Of a stretch of 64,000 nucleotides of DNA, positions 36,253-44,430 are shown piece after piece. The notes below the pieces were generated by a model. It was not told the origin of the DNA. It saw nothing but the letters and a program-made list of their open reading frames with translations, and made no database searches. The stretch's first letter is position 1. Each line of letters starts with the position of its first letter. Location of the stretch: NCBI GenBank assembly GCA_049115955.1, contig JAGDZJ010000002.1, positions 83,370 to 147,369 of the forward strand. Reading direction: 5' to 3'. Made by a program: the position numbers and the translations under genes. Source of the stretch: Salinispirillum sp049115955 (GTDB lineage: Bacteria; Pseudomonadota; Gammaproteobacteria; Pseudomonadales; Natronospirillaceae).

Positions 36253-36750
36253 ATGAACTCTTTCCTTCATTTTGTGCATCGTCTGATGATCGGTGTGAAC
36301 GGCGTCGGCGCGGGCCTGACCATGGTCGGTGTGTTCGTGCTGGTGTTCACCAATGCCGTGTGGCGCTATGGCGCTGGGCGCGGCATTGTCTGGGCAGCGG
36401 ACGTTGCGGTGTTTTTGATGATCTTTGGGATCATGTTCGGCGCCGCGCTCGCTTATCTGCAAGAACGGCATGTGCGCTTTACCATCGTGATGGACCTCAT
36501 TCCGCCGCGCTGGCAGGCATGGAACGTGATCTTCATTGATCTCGTGGTGCTTGCCGTCGGTATCGGCTTGATGATGTCAGGCTGGGAATTCATGGAGTCA
36601 CGCGGCAGAATGCGTAACGCCAGCACCGGCTTGCGGATGTGGGTGTTTCAGTCGTCTATGGTAATGGGCGGTGGACTCCTGACGCTGTCGGCATTGATCA
36701 TGGCGGCTCGTCACAGCTTACAAATGAAGCAGGGAGAGGCCACAGCATGA
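36253..36750 (+). CDS. dctQ: TRAP transporter small membrane subunit DctQ
   Basis: 165 residues with four membrane segments (VNGVGAGLTMVGVFVLVFTNAVWRY, AADVAVFLMIFGIMFGAALAYL, NVIFIDLVVLAVGIGLMMSG, MVMGGGLLTLSALIMAA). The DctQ core pattern AALAYLQERHVRFTIVMDLIPP is clear. It overlaps dctM by 4 nt. It bridges DctP and the DctM carrier. Confidence 0.92.
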   Translation: MNSFLHFVHRLMIGVNGVGAGLTMVGVFVLVFTNAVWRYGAGRGIVWAADVAVFLMIFGIMFGAALAYLQERHVRFTIVMDLIPPRWQAWNVIFIDLVVLAVGIGLMMSGWEFMESRGRMRNASTGLRMWVFQSSMVMGGGLLTLSALIMAARHSLQMKQGEATA

Positions 36751-38012
36751 TGTACGCTCTCTTTATTTTGTTGATGCTGATCGGCGTACCGTTTGCGTTT
36801 GTCATACTCGGCGGTTTGTTGGTGTTTATGGTTCAGGGCGATATGCCCTATCACATTCGTATCGTCGCACAGCAGATGTTCGGCGGTTTGAATTCCTTTC
36901 CTTTGTTGGCAGTGCCGTTGTTCATTCTGGCTGGCGAAGTCATGAACGAGGCCGGCATTACCAAGCGCATTATTGATTTAGCCAATGCGCTGGTCGGACG
37001 CATGCGCGCGGGCTTGGCGCAGGTAAACATTTGGGCGTCTGTGCTCTTTGCCGGCTTGTCTGGCTCGGCCATCGCCGATACCTCGACCCTAGGTCGGGTG
37101 TTCATTCCTGAGATGGAAAAAGAAGGCTATCCACGCGATTTCGCCGCCGCCTTAACCGCTGCGTCGTCGGTCATTGGTCCCATCATTCCACCCAGTATTC
37201 CGGTGATCATCTACGCGTTAACGGTGACGGGCATTTCGGTTCCGGCGCTGTTTCTGGCCGGTGTGGTACCAGGGTTACTCATTGCTCTGTCGTTGTCCAT
37301 TTATGTGTGGTTCGCAGCAGGCCATTACGCTTCGCGTGAACGGCGCAGCGGCTCACGTCGTAAAGCGGTATTGAATGGATTGATCCCGGTTGCCATGCCC
37401 TTTGCCGTCATCGGCTCAATTTTGGCAGGTATTGTCACGCCGACCGAAGCAGCCGCTTTTGCGGTGGCTTATGCGTTGATCGTCGGTGTGGGGGTTTATC
37501 GTTCCATACCCTTACGCCGCCTGCCTTTCATTTTCAGTCGAGCCATGGTCGACAGTGCCATCATCATGGTGATCATGGGTGCTGTTGCGGCAGGCAACTG
37601 GCTGCTGACCTACAACCGCATTCCCAACATCATCACTGAATGGGCGCTGGCAACGGTGGACTCGCAAATCATCTTCCTGTTGGTGATTCTGTTGCTGCTG
37701 TTGGTCGTTGGTCTGGTGCTGGAGGGCATTGCGGCCATCCTCGTACTGGTGCCCATTCTGCACCCCATCGCCGTGGGTTTGGGCATTGATCCTTTGCACT
37801 TCGCCATGGTCGTTATCTTCAACCTCATGCTTGGCTTAATCACCCCGCCTGTCGGCCTCTGTCTGTTCGTCGCCGATTCGGTGGCCCGAACCGGGCTGGC
37901 GCCGATCGTGCGGCGCATCATGCCCATGCTAGCCATTCAAATTCTGGTGCTGTTGTTGATCACCTTTGTGCCCGGTTTGGTGACGTTCCTGCCGCGTCTG
38001 GCCGGTTACTGA
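36747..38012 (+). CDS. dctM: TRAP transporter large permease DctM
   Basis: About 421 residues from the ATG at 36747, inside the ATGA overlap with dctQ. Roughly 12 membrane segments. DctM signatures are intact: LNSFPLLAVPLFILAGEVMNEAGIT, LFAGLSGSAIADTSTLGRVFIPEMEKEGYP, GPIIPPSIPVIIYA, and the second-repeat motif LITPPVGLCLFVAD. It catalyses sodium-coupled uptake with DctP/DctQ. A terminator-like hairpin follows (38021-38043), before the quiC-like gene. Confidence 0.93.
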   Translation: MMYALFILLMLIGVPFAFVILGGLLVFMVQGDMPYHIRIVAQQMFGGLNSFPLLAVPLFILAGEVMNEAGITKRIIDLANALVGRMRAGLAQVNIWASVLFAGLSGSAIADTSTLGRVFIPEMEKEGYPRDFAAALTAASSVIGPIIPPSIPVIIYALTVTGISVPALFLAGVVPGLLIALSLSIYVWFAAGHYASRERRSGSRRKAVLNGLIPVAMPFAVIGSILAGIVTPTEAAAFAVAYALIVGVGVYRSIPLRRLPFIFSRAMVDSAIIMVIMGAVAAGNWLLTYNRIPNIITEWALATVDSQIIFLLVILLLLLVVGLVLEGIAAILVLVPILHPIAVGLGIDPLHFAMVVIFNLMLGLITPPVGLCLFVADSVARTGLAPIVRRIMPMLAIQILVLLLITFVPGLVTFLPRLAGY

Positions 38013-38020
38013 CACCCTGT

Positions 38021-38043
38021 GCCGGGCTCACGCCCGGTTCTTT
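38021..38043 (+). terminator. Hairpin with short T-rich tail between dctM and quiC
   Basis: CCGGGC-TCAC-GCCCGG followed by TTCTTT, starting 9 nt after the dctM stop. It is a probable weak terminator that would let some transcription continue into the quiC-like gene 28 nt downstream. Confidence 0.65.
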
Positions 38044-38070
38044 AAGCCCCGTTTGGGGAGGAGCATTTCC

Positions 38071-39936
38071 ATGTATTCATCCATCGCTACCGTGTGCCTT
38101 AGCGGCACATTGCGGGAGAAAGTGGCCGCCATCGCCAAGGCAGGCTTCACCGGATTGGAACTGTTTGAAAACGATCTGACTGTGTTCGATGGGACGGCAC
38201 GAGACGCTGGCCAATTGATCCGTGAGCACGGGTTGAAGCTAGTGACCTTACAGCCTTTTCGCGACTTCGAAGGATTAACAGGCCAGGACCGGCAGCGCGC
38301 TTTTGATCGGGCTGAACGCAAGTTTGATCTGATGCAGGAGCTGGGTACCGACCTGCTAATGTGTTGCAGCTCGGTGCACCCCAACGCCCAACCCGGATTA
38401 GCACGCGCCGCAGACGATTTCGCCGCCTTGGGTGAACGTGCCGCCACGCGTGGCCTGCGAGTTGCCTTCGAAGCACTGGCCTGGGGTCGGCACATTCACG
38501 ACTACCGCGACAGTTGGGAAGTGGTCCGGCGGGCCAACCACCCCAACGTGGGCTTGGTATTGGATACCTTCCATATTTTCTCGCGCCAGACCGAGTTGGA
38601 CAGCATCACCAACATCCCCGGAGATCGCATCTTTCTGGTACAAACGGCTGACGCACCGCGCTTGTCGATGGACCACTTAAATTGGAGTCGCCATTACCGG
38701 TGCTTCCCCGGCCAGGGTGAGTTGCAGATGGCGGAGTTCATGCAGCGACTCGCAACCACGGAATACGACGGGCCGTTGTCGCATGAGATTTTTAACGACG
38801 TGTTCCGCATGGGGCACAGCGAACAAACTGCCCACGACGGTATGCATTCTTATCGTTTGCTGCGCTCGATGTTGAACCCCGAAGACTTGCCCGCCGCGCA
38901 ACCCATTGACCGCTTGGCCTTTGTCGAAATCGCCATTGATGAAGACCGTGCTGATGTGTTGCGCGCGGATCTCGCCGCCCTTGGCATGCGTTGCGTTGGG
39001 CGTCATGCCGAGGTGGCGGCGGAACGTTGGGCGGTGAACGATCTCAATGTCATCGTCAATACTGAACGTGATTTCGCTGGCCGAGTACCCGGCCGCTCCG
39101 CGACCGCTGTCGGCGCGTTTGGCCTGCAAGTGGATGACGCATCTAAGGCCATTGAGCGTGCACGTACCTTAGGCTATGACATTTTAGCGCCCACAGTGGC
39201 ACACACCACACACGGCATGAGTGCGCTTTACAACGTGGATGGTTCCTTGGGCTACATTGTTGACGCTCCGCAGTTAGAGGCCATTTGGGCGCGCGAATTT
39301 CCGCGCGACACGCAGCCGATACCGCAGGGTAACTTGCTCGACATCGACCACTTGAGTCTCTCACTGAACTACCACGATTATTTATCGTTGATGCTGCAAT
39401 ACCGCTCGGTGTTCGCCTTGGAACCGACCGCCTCGTTCGACGTCACCGACCCGCGCGGCCTGATTCAAAGTCAGGTATTGCAAAACAGTGGCACAGCGCG
39501 CGATACCCGCCCTTTCCGTTTGGCCTTAAACGCCAGCATGTCGCCGGATACCAGCAGCAATCGTTTTCTCAAGTCGCTCGGTGGCTCAGGTGTGCAACAC
39601 ATCGCATTACGCACTCGTGACATCAAGGAAGCGGCCGAACAATTACAGCAGGCCAGCGTGCCCTGTCTACCGATTCCCGAGAACTATTATCGCGACCTGG
39701 ATGCTCGTTTTGCCTTGTCAGACGAGCACCAAAGCTGGCTACAAACGCATCACCTGCTCTACGACGAAGACAGCAGTGGCCTTTTTCATCAGCTTTATAT
39801 TCGCCCCGAACAACGCTCTTTTTTCTTTGAACTGGTGCAGCGCGACGGCTATCAAGGCCTCGGTGCACCCAACGCCTTTGTGCGCGCCGCCGCTCAACAG
39901 CATGCCGCCGAAATTGCAGGAGACCTAACGCAATGA
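38071..39936 (+). CDS. quiC: QuiC-type 3-dehydroshikimate dehydratase (TIM barrel fused to HPPD-like domain)
   Basis: 621 residues from the ATG at 38071 (GGGAGGAG upstream). Residues 1-270 are a sugar phosphate isomerase/epimerase TIM barrel (IATVCLSGTLREKVAAIAKAGFTGLELFENDL, AFEALAWGRHIHDYRDSW, GLVLDTFHIF, SHEIFND). Residues about 285-610 are two vicinal-oxygen-chelate repeats of 4-hydroxyphenylpyruvate-dioxygenase type (IDHLSLSL, VQHIALRTRDI, FFFELVQRDGYQGLG). This fusion is the bacterial QuiC1 family, which converts 3-dehydroshikimate to protocatechuate with a divalent metal. It is coupled by a 4-nt overlap to a shikimate dehydrogenase gene, making a route from shikimate/quinate to protocatechuate. 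Confidence 0.9.
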   Translation: MYSSIATVCLSGTLREKVAAIAKAGFTGLELFENDLTVFDGTARDAGQLIREHGLKLVTLQPFRDFEGLTGQDRQRAFDRAERKFDLMQELGTDLLMCCSSVHPNAQPGLARAADDFAALGERAATRGLRVAFEALAWGRHIHDYRDSWEVVRRANHPNVGLVLDTFHIFSRQTELDSITNIPGDRIFLVQTADAPRLSMDHLNWSRHYRCFPGQGELQMAEFMQRLATTEYDGPLSHEIFNDVFRMGHSEQTAHDGMHSYRLLRSMLNPEDLPAAQPIDRLAFVEIAIDEDRADVLRADLAALGMRCVGRHAEVAAERWAVNDLNVIVNTERDFAGRVPGRSATAVGAFGLQVDDASKAIERARTLGYDILAPTVAHTTHGMSALYNVDGSLGYIVDAPQLEAIWAREFPRDTQPIPQGNLLDIDHLSLSLNYHDYLSLMLQYRSVFALEPTASFDVTDPRGLIQSQVLQNSGTARDTRPFRLALNASMSPDTSSNRFLKSLGGSGVQHIALRTRDIKEAAEQLQQASVPCLPIPENYYRDLDARFALSDEHQSWLQTHHLLYDEDSSGLFHQLYIRPEQRSFFFELVQRDGYQGLGAPNAFVRAAAQQHAAEIAGDLTQ

Positions 39937-40796
39937 AACTCGCATTGATTGGTGAAGGCATTGCCCAATCGCAATCACCCGACCTGCATCAACGGCTGGG
40001 CCGTCAGCTCGGCGTGCCGACGCAGTACGATTTGATCGACGCCTTACTGCAAACGGACTTCGACTTTGCCACGGCGGTCGCCCAAGCCAAGGCCGCCGGC
40101 TATCGTGGTCTCAACATTACCTATCCGTTCAAAGAGCGTGCAGTGCGGCTCGCCGACGACCTCAGTATCGGTGTGACTAATGTCGGCTCCACCAATACCC
40201 TCTTGTTTGAAGGTGACCGTATTCGCGCCGAAAACACCGACTACAGCGGCTTTATCCGCGCCTATCGTTTGCGCTTTCAAACCCGACCTCCGGGTGACGT
40301 TTTGCTGTTAGGGGCGGGCGGCGTAGGGCGTGCCGTGGCCTGTGCCCTAGGGCATTTAGGCGTGAGCCGACTCTATGTAGTGGAGCGTGATGCAGCACGC
40401 GGTCAAGCGTTATGTAATGACCTCTGTGCGCAAGGAATAAACGCACGAACGCTCACGCCGGAACAAGCGGATGGGCGCCTGAGTGAATTCGATGGCGTAG
40501 TGAACTGCACGCCCGTTGGGCATTTGAACCACCCCGGCTGCCCCGTCCAAGCGCAACGACTGGTGCGTAACCAATGGGTATTTGATGCGGTCTACATTCC
40601 CGCCCGCACCGAATTGTTACGCGCCGCCGAAAACGCTGGCGCGGCAACCTTGTCGGGCGTTGATCTCTTTGTTTGTCAGGGTGTGGATGCGTTTTGCTTG
40701 TTTGCTGGTACAGCCGTTGATCGCGCAGCACTGGATGCGGAAGTACAACGCTTGCGCGAACACTACCTGCACCAACTGCTGCGCCAAGCCAGCTAA
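39933..40796 (+). CDS. Shikimate/quinate dehydrogenase, AroE family
   Basis: 287 residues. The N-terminal substrate-binding domain has SQSPDLHQRLGRQLG, corresponding to the SxSP shikimate-binding motif, and GLNITYPFKERAV with the catalytic Lys, then NTDYSGF. The NAD(P)-binding motif is LLGAGGVGRAVACAL. Its place right after QuiC indicates a catabolic paralogue (QuiB-like) rather than the biosynthetic AroE. It would oxidise shikimate or quinate to the 3-dehydro compound. The final genes of the TRAP operon thus feed protocatechuate into ring cleavage, which is not encoded in this window. Confidence 0.9.
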   Translation: MKLALIGEGIAQSQSPDLHQRLGRQLGVPTQYDLIDALLQTDFDFATAVAQAKAAGYRGLNITYPFKERAVRLADDLSIGVTNVGSTNTLLFEGDRIRAENTDYSGFIRAYRLRFQTRPPGDVLLLGAGGVGRAVACALGHLGVSRLYVVERDAARGQALCNDLCAQGINARTLTPEQADGRLSEFDGVVNCTPVGHLNHPGCPVQAQRLVRNQWVFDAVYIPARTELLRAAENAGAATLSGVDLFVCQGVDAFCLFAGTAVDRAALDAEVQRLREHYLHQLLRQAS

Positions 40797-40817
40797 TCGG
40801 CGTTCTCACGGATGAAG

Positions 40818-40840
40818 AAAAGGCGCTCAGCGCCCTTTCT
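40818..40840. terminator. Bidirectional terminator after the shikimate dehydrogenase gene
   Basis: AAAGGCGC-TCA-GCGCC followed by CTTTCTT; A-rich on the left and T-rich on the right, so it can end transcription from both sides. It lies 22 nt after the stop. Confidence 0.8.
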
Positions 40841-40989
40841 TATGACTCATTTTTGCCATGAGAAATAAAGTCATCTACCATCGCCTGCTCTTCATGCAGA
40901 TCATCTACCGACAACTGCTGCGATTTTCCCGGTAAGATGATGTTCAGCACAATGGCTGTACCGGCCGCCCAGATCATAACAGGCGTAAT
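40840..40989 (-). pseudogene. C-terminal remnant of a membrane permease (NCS2-like)
   Basis: On the minus strand an open frame with no start reads ITPVMIWAAGTAIVLNIILPG, then an acidic tail (SVDDLHEEQAMVDDFISHGKNES) and TAA at 40842-40840. It resembles the last membrane helix and tail of a purine/xanthine-type (NCS2) permease. A TAG stands just upstream, and no further homologous sequence is visible, so only the 3' end of the gene is left. The rest of the 333-bp gap to 41129 holds the bidirectional terminator and the hipBA promoter. Confidence 0.5.
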
Positions 40990-41073
40990 GATCTAGTGAC
41001 TGAAGGTCGTCTAAAATGCGTACGACAGAGCCTTCAAAACCCTCAAGAGCCACCACAGAAAAGAACATTATAA

Positions 41074-41119
41074 TATCCATTATTACTTAATTTGGCATAT
41101 AATGGATACAAATATATCC
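41074..41119. promoter_or_regulatory. HipB-type operators (TATCC/GGATA) upstream of hipBA
   Basis: A perfect 10-nt inverted repeat TATCCATTAT ... ATAATGGATA (41074-41083 and 41099-41108, 15 nt apart) is joined by a second TATCC at 41115-41119. The half-sites are exactly those of the E. coli HipB operator (TATCC-N8-GGATA), though the spacing differs. They lie just before the antitoxin start, as expected for autorepression. Confidence 0.7.
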
Positions 41120-41129
41120 GTTTAGTACC

Positions 41130-41423
41130 ATGAACCCTCTATTATTGCTCGACGACACCGATATACAACAAGCCTTTGCCACGCATCTCCGTACGTTGCG
41201 TAAGCAAGCCAAGCTCTCTCGCCAAGCATTGGCCGAGCGCAGTGGTGTGCCAGCACCTACGCTTAAAAAGTTCGAGCTGACGGGACAAATCTCATTTCGC
41301 CAATTGCTTTTACTTTGGCAATGCCTGGATGACCTAAAGCGTTTATACGAGTTAACACAGACACTACCGCATAATGAGCGCATGCCCACGTCCATCGAAG
41401 AGGTACTAAAAGATGAGTTTTAA
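41130..41423 (+). CDS. hipB: HipB-like XRE-family antitoxin
   Basis: 97 residues with an XRE helix-turn-helix (FATHLRTLRKQAKLSRQALAERSGVPAPTLKKFELTGQISFRQLLLLW). Position directly before, and overlapping (11 nt), a HipA-like kinase gene identifies it as the antitoxin. It should neutralise HipA and repress the operon through the TATCC/GGATA sites upstream. Confidence 0.88.
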   Translation: MNPLLLLDDTDIQQAFATHLRTLRKQAKLSRQALAERSGVPAPTLKKFELTGQISFRQLLLLWQCLDDLKRLYELTQTLPHNERMPTSIEEVLKDEF

Positions 41424-42726
41424 GCCAATACAAAAACTCAATGTCTCTCGTACCTTAACCAGCGGCAAACAGGTTTTGGTCGGTACATTAGCGCAAAACC
41501 GACAAGGCGTGTTTTTTCAATACGACAACCAATATCTCGATCAATTCGGCAATCTGTCGCCCTTTTTACTAGAGACAACCAGCGCGTTACAGACCCCACC
41601 GAAGGAACCGCATGGCGGCTTACACGGCGTATTTGCCGATAGCCTGCCCGATGGCTGGGGATTGCTGTTGCAGAACCGCATTTTTCGCCAGCATGGCATA
41701 CTGCCAACGCACGTCACCCTGATGGATCGCCTAGCTTTCATCGGCAATAGAGCCATGGGGGCACTGACATTCATGCCCGAATCAGCATACCAACCCACAC
41801 CCGATACCAGCATGGATTTGGCGACATTGGGCCTAGAAGCACAGGCCCTGTTTGACCGTGCCTTGGATGACCACGACACAGTCCAGACCGAAGCCGTGCT
41901 GTCTGCACTGGTGGCCGCTGGCAGTTCAGGCGGCGCGCGCCCGAAAGCGCAGCTCTTCTTTTCAGCGGAAGACCCACAGCACTGTCGTACGCATCCCATT
42001 CAAGGTGACAGCGCTTGGCTGGTGAAGTTTACGTCACAAAACTTACCTCTTGGCCATGACGAGGGCATGTGCGAGGCCGCCTATTTGCAGTTGGCGCGCT
42101 TAGCCAATTTACAGCCGCCCACATGGCAATTGCTGAACGCACCAGCTAAAAGCGGTGCCCAACATTGGTTAGCCGTGCGGCGTTTCGACTGGATAGACAA
42201 TGGCCCAAAGGCTGCGTCAGGGCGGCTCCATATGCACAGCGCTTGTGGCTTGCTGGACGCTGATTTTCGCACGCCGAGTCTGGATTACGAGGACTTAATT
42301 AAAGCCAGCCGTCAGCTCTGCAAATCCCCCATGGTAGGGCAACTGCAATTTCGCCGTGCGATGTTTAATCTGTTCGCCAGCAATCAAGATGACCACAGCA
42401 AGAACTGGGCATTTTTGCAGGACGATCAAGGCCAATGGCAACCGGCACCCTTCTATGACGTAACGTTCAGCCCGCATCCATACAACCAACACGCCACGGC
42501 CTTCAATGGTTTCGGCAAACAACCACCGCTAAAAGCCATGCAAAAGCTGGCGGCAACGGCGGGCTTTGCCAATTGGAAACAAGCGCAACAGCATATACAG
42601 GACATTGCGGATGTCGTCTCTCGCTTTCCAGCCGTCGCGACTGAGATGGGTGTACAGAAAGCCACCATTGCGATTATCGAGCAGACGCTAAAAAGCCGAC
42701 GCGAAGAGAATCGGGCGTTGCTTTAG
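41413..42726 (+). CDS. hipA: HipA-like serine/threonine kinase toxin
   Basis: 437 residues. The N-terminal HipA subdomain contains GGLHGVFADSLPDGWG and LDRLAFIGNRAMGALTF. The Gly-rich loop SSGGARPKAQL precedes the kinase core. Catalytic loop NQDDHSKNW (324 onward) and the metal-binding Asp349 in YDVTFSP are intact, so it should be active. HipA toxins phosphorylate targets such as glutamyl-tRNA synthetase and slow growth; this target is not known. Its stop overlaps that of the convergent GntR gene by 4 nt. Confidence 0.9.
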   Translation: MSFKPIQKLNVSRTLTSGKQVLVGTLAQNRQGVFFQYDNQYLDQFGNLSPFLLETTSALQTPPKEPHGGLHGVFADSLPDGWGLLLQNRIFRQHGILPTHVTLMDRLAFIGNRAMGALTFMPESAYQPTPDTSMDLATLGLEAQALFDRALDDHDTVQTEAVLSALVAAGSSGGARPKAQLFFSAEDPQHCRTHPIQGDSAWLVKFTSQNLPLGHDEGMCEAAYLQLARLANLQPPTWQLLNAPAKSGAQHWLAVRRFDWIDNGPKAASGRLHMHSACGLLDADFRTPSLDYEDLIKASRQLCKSPMVGQLQFRRAMFNLFASNQDDHSKNWAFLQDDQGQWQPAPFYDVTFSPHPYNQHATAFNGFGKQPPLKAMQKLAATAGFANWKQAQQHIQDIADVVSRFPAVATEMGVQKATIAIIEQTLKSRREENRALL

Positions 42727-43481
42727 GAAAGCGGCGTCATCGCCCTACGCAGTGCACGCTGCACACGAGTTTGCGTCTTCGACAATTCCAATAAACCCTC
42801 TTCCACATACACCAAATGCTCATGCGACATCTGCTGCGCTCGTTCCGCGTCGCCCGCCAGAATCGCATCCAGCAGCGCCTTGTGTTGTTTGTACAGCGTC
42901 TCGCGGGATTCTTTGCGTTCAAACAGGCTGCGCAGGTTATCCACAATGCTGCGTTCCAGCATGGAAAACAATGCGCGCATGGAATGCAACAGCACCACGT
43001 TGTGGGCTGCTTCGGCAATGGCGAGGTGAAAGGCGGCGTCGGCCTCTGCTTCAAGGATAGGGTCTTGCGCTTCATAGGTGGCAATCAGCGCATCAAAGCG
43101 TTGTTGTAAAGCCGTGCGGTCGGTCTCGGTGGAGCGCAACGCGGCGTAATAGGCCGACAAGCCCTCTAATGCGTGCCGAAATTCCAGCAAGTCGTATTGA
43201 AACTCGGGGTGCGAGCCGAACAGGTCCAGCATGGAATCCGCGAGTGTGCCGCTGGGGTCTGCATTCACATAGGTGCCACCGCCTTGGCGACTGGTCAGCA
43301 TGCCACGGGCAGCCAAGGCTTGAATCGCCGCACGCACGGTTGGTCGCGACACGCCAAACTGCTCGGCCAGGGCGCGTTCCGTCGGCAGTTTATGCCCTGC
43401 CTTCCACACCCCTTCGAGAATCATGGTTTCCAACTGTTGGCGCACCACATCGGCCACGCGCGGTGTTTGAATGGGCTTCAT
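42723..43481 (-). CDS. lldR: GntR/FadR-family regulator, LldR-like
   Basis: 252 residues. The N-terminal winged helix is VADVVRQQLETMILEGVWKAGHKLPTERALAEQFGVSRPTVRAAIQALAARGML. The C-terminal FCD domain has the metal-ligand pattern D/H in DLLEFRHALEG, HLAIAEAAHN and HKALLDAILAGD. It is divergent from lutABC, with an LldR-type palindrome between them (43587-43603). LldR/LutR proteins repress lactate-utilisation genes and are released by lactate, which fits here. The name is by context. Confidence 0.85.
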   Translation of the reverse strand: MKPIQTPRVADVVRQQLETMILEGVWKAGHKLPTERALAEQFGVSRPTVRAAIQALAARGMLTSRQGGGTYVNADPSGTLADSMLDLFGSHPEFQYDLLEFRHALEGLSAYYAALRSTETDRTALQQRFDALIATYEAQDPILEAEADAAFHLAIAEAAHNVVLLHSMRALFSMLERSIVDNLRSLFERKESRETLYKQHKALLDAILAGDAERAQQMSHEHLVYVEEGLLELSKTQTRVQRALRRAMTPLS

Positions 43482-43586
43482 CTGGGCGCTCCTCTACATT
43501 CATAGCCTCATCAAACTGCACAAATAACAGGCAGCATGATTGACAGTGATTTAGCTGCATAATACTCTTGTCCAAGATAAGTTGTA

Positions 43587-43603
43587 AATTGGTAATACCA
43601 ATT
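43587..43603. promoter_or_regulatory. LldR/FadR-type operator upstream of lutA
   Basis: AATTGGT-AAT-ACCAATT is a perfect palindrome of the form (AATTGGT-N3-ACCAATT) bound by LldR and PdhR proteins. It lies 48 nt before the lutA start and about 105 nt before the divergent regulator gene. Confidence 0.85.
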
Positions 43604-43650
43604 ATTTAGCGAACTTGAGCAGTCACAACAAAAACAACAGTGAAACCCCT

Positions 43651-44430
43651 ATGGCCACTAAGCTCTACCCCAGCAAACCGCAAAAGGTCTACTACTTCGG
43701 TACCTGCCTGATGGACATGTTCTACCCGGAAGCGGGCATGGCCGGTATTCAATTGCTGGAGCGCGAGGGTATCGAGGTGATTTTCCCCCAGGGCCAGACC
43801 TGTTGTGGCCAACCGGCTTACACTTCGGGCTACCACGATCAGGCGCGTCAGGTCGCTGCCGCACAGCTCGACCTATTCCCAGAGCAGTGGCCTATCGTGG
43901 TGCCGTCCGGCTCATGCGGTGGCATGTTGCGCCATCATTACCCCACCTTGTTTGCGGGTACTGCGCAGGCCGCGCAGGCAGAAGCGATTGCCGAACGCAC
44001 CTACGAGCTGACCGAATTCTTGTTACACGTCTGCCAGATTCAACTGCACGACCAAGGTAAACCCATCACCGTGGCGATGCACACCGCCTGCTCGGCACGC
44101 CGCGAAATGGGCATTGGCGAGGCCGCCCCCGCGCTGTTGAGTCAGTTGGCGAATGTCACCGTGGTGGAGCCAGTGCAAGTAAAAGAATGCTGCGGGTTCG
44201 GCGGGACGTTTGCGGTGCGCAATCCGGAAATTTCCGGCGCCATGGTCAGTGACAAGGTTGAGCACATTTTGAACGCAGGCGCACAGCAAGTGATGTCCAC
44301 CGACTGCGGCTGCTTGATGAACATCGTCGGCCACGCCGAAAAAGTGCAGAAACCGCTAACCGGCGCGCATCTGGCCGAGTTCATCTGGCAGCGCACACAA
44401 TCTGGCGAGTCGCAGGAGGCGCAGTCATGA
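43651..44430 (+). CDS. lutA: L-lactate utilisation protein LutA (Fe-S oxidoreductase subunit)
   Basis: About 259 residues from the ATG at 43651; upstream frame start (TTG) is not supported. It contains two cysteine-rich CCG domains: QTCCGQPAYTSGY and KECCGFGGTFAVRNPEIS, each with the CX..CCG ligands of non-cubane clusters. This is the YkgE/LutA family. It is the first gene of lutABC, overlapping lutB by 4 nt, and works with LutB and LutC to oxidise L-lactate to pyruvate at the membrane. Confidence 0.93.
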   Translation: MATKLYPSKPQKVYYFGTCLMDMFYPEAGMAGIQLLEREGIEVIFPQGQTCCGQPAYTSGYHDQARQVAAAQLDLFPEQWPIVVPSGSCGGMLRHHYPTLFAGTAQAAQAEAIAERTYELTEFLLHVCQIQLHDQGKPITVAMHTACSARREMGIGEAAPALLSQLANVTVVEPVQVKECCGFGGTFAVRNPEISGAMVSDKVEHILNAGAQQVMSTDCGCLMNIVGHAEKVQKPLTGAHLAEFIWQRTQSGESQEAQS

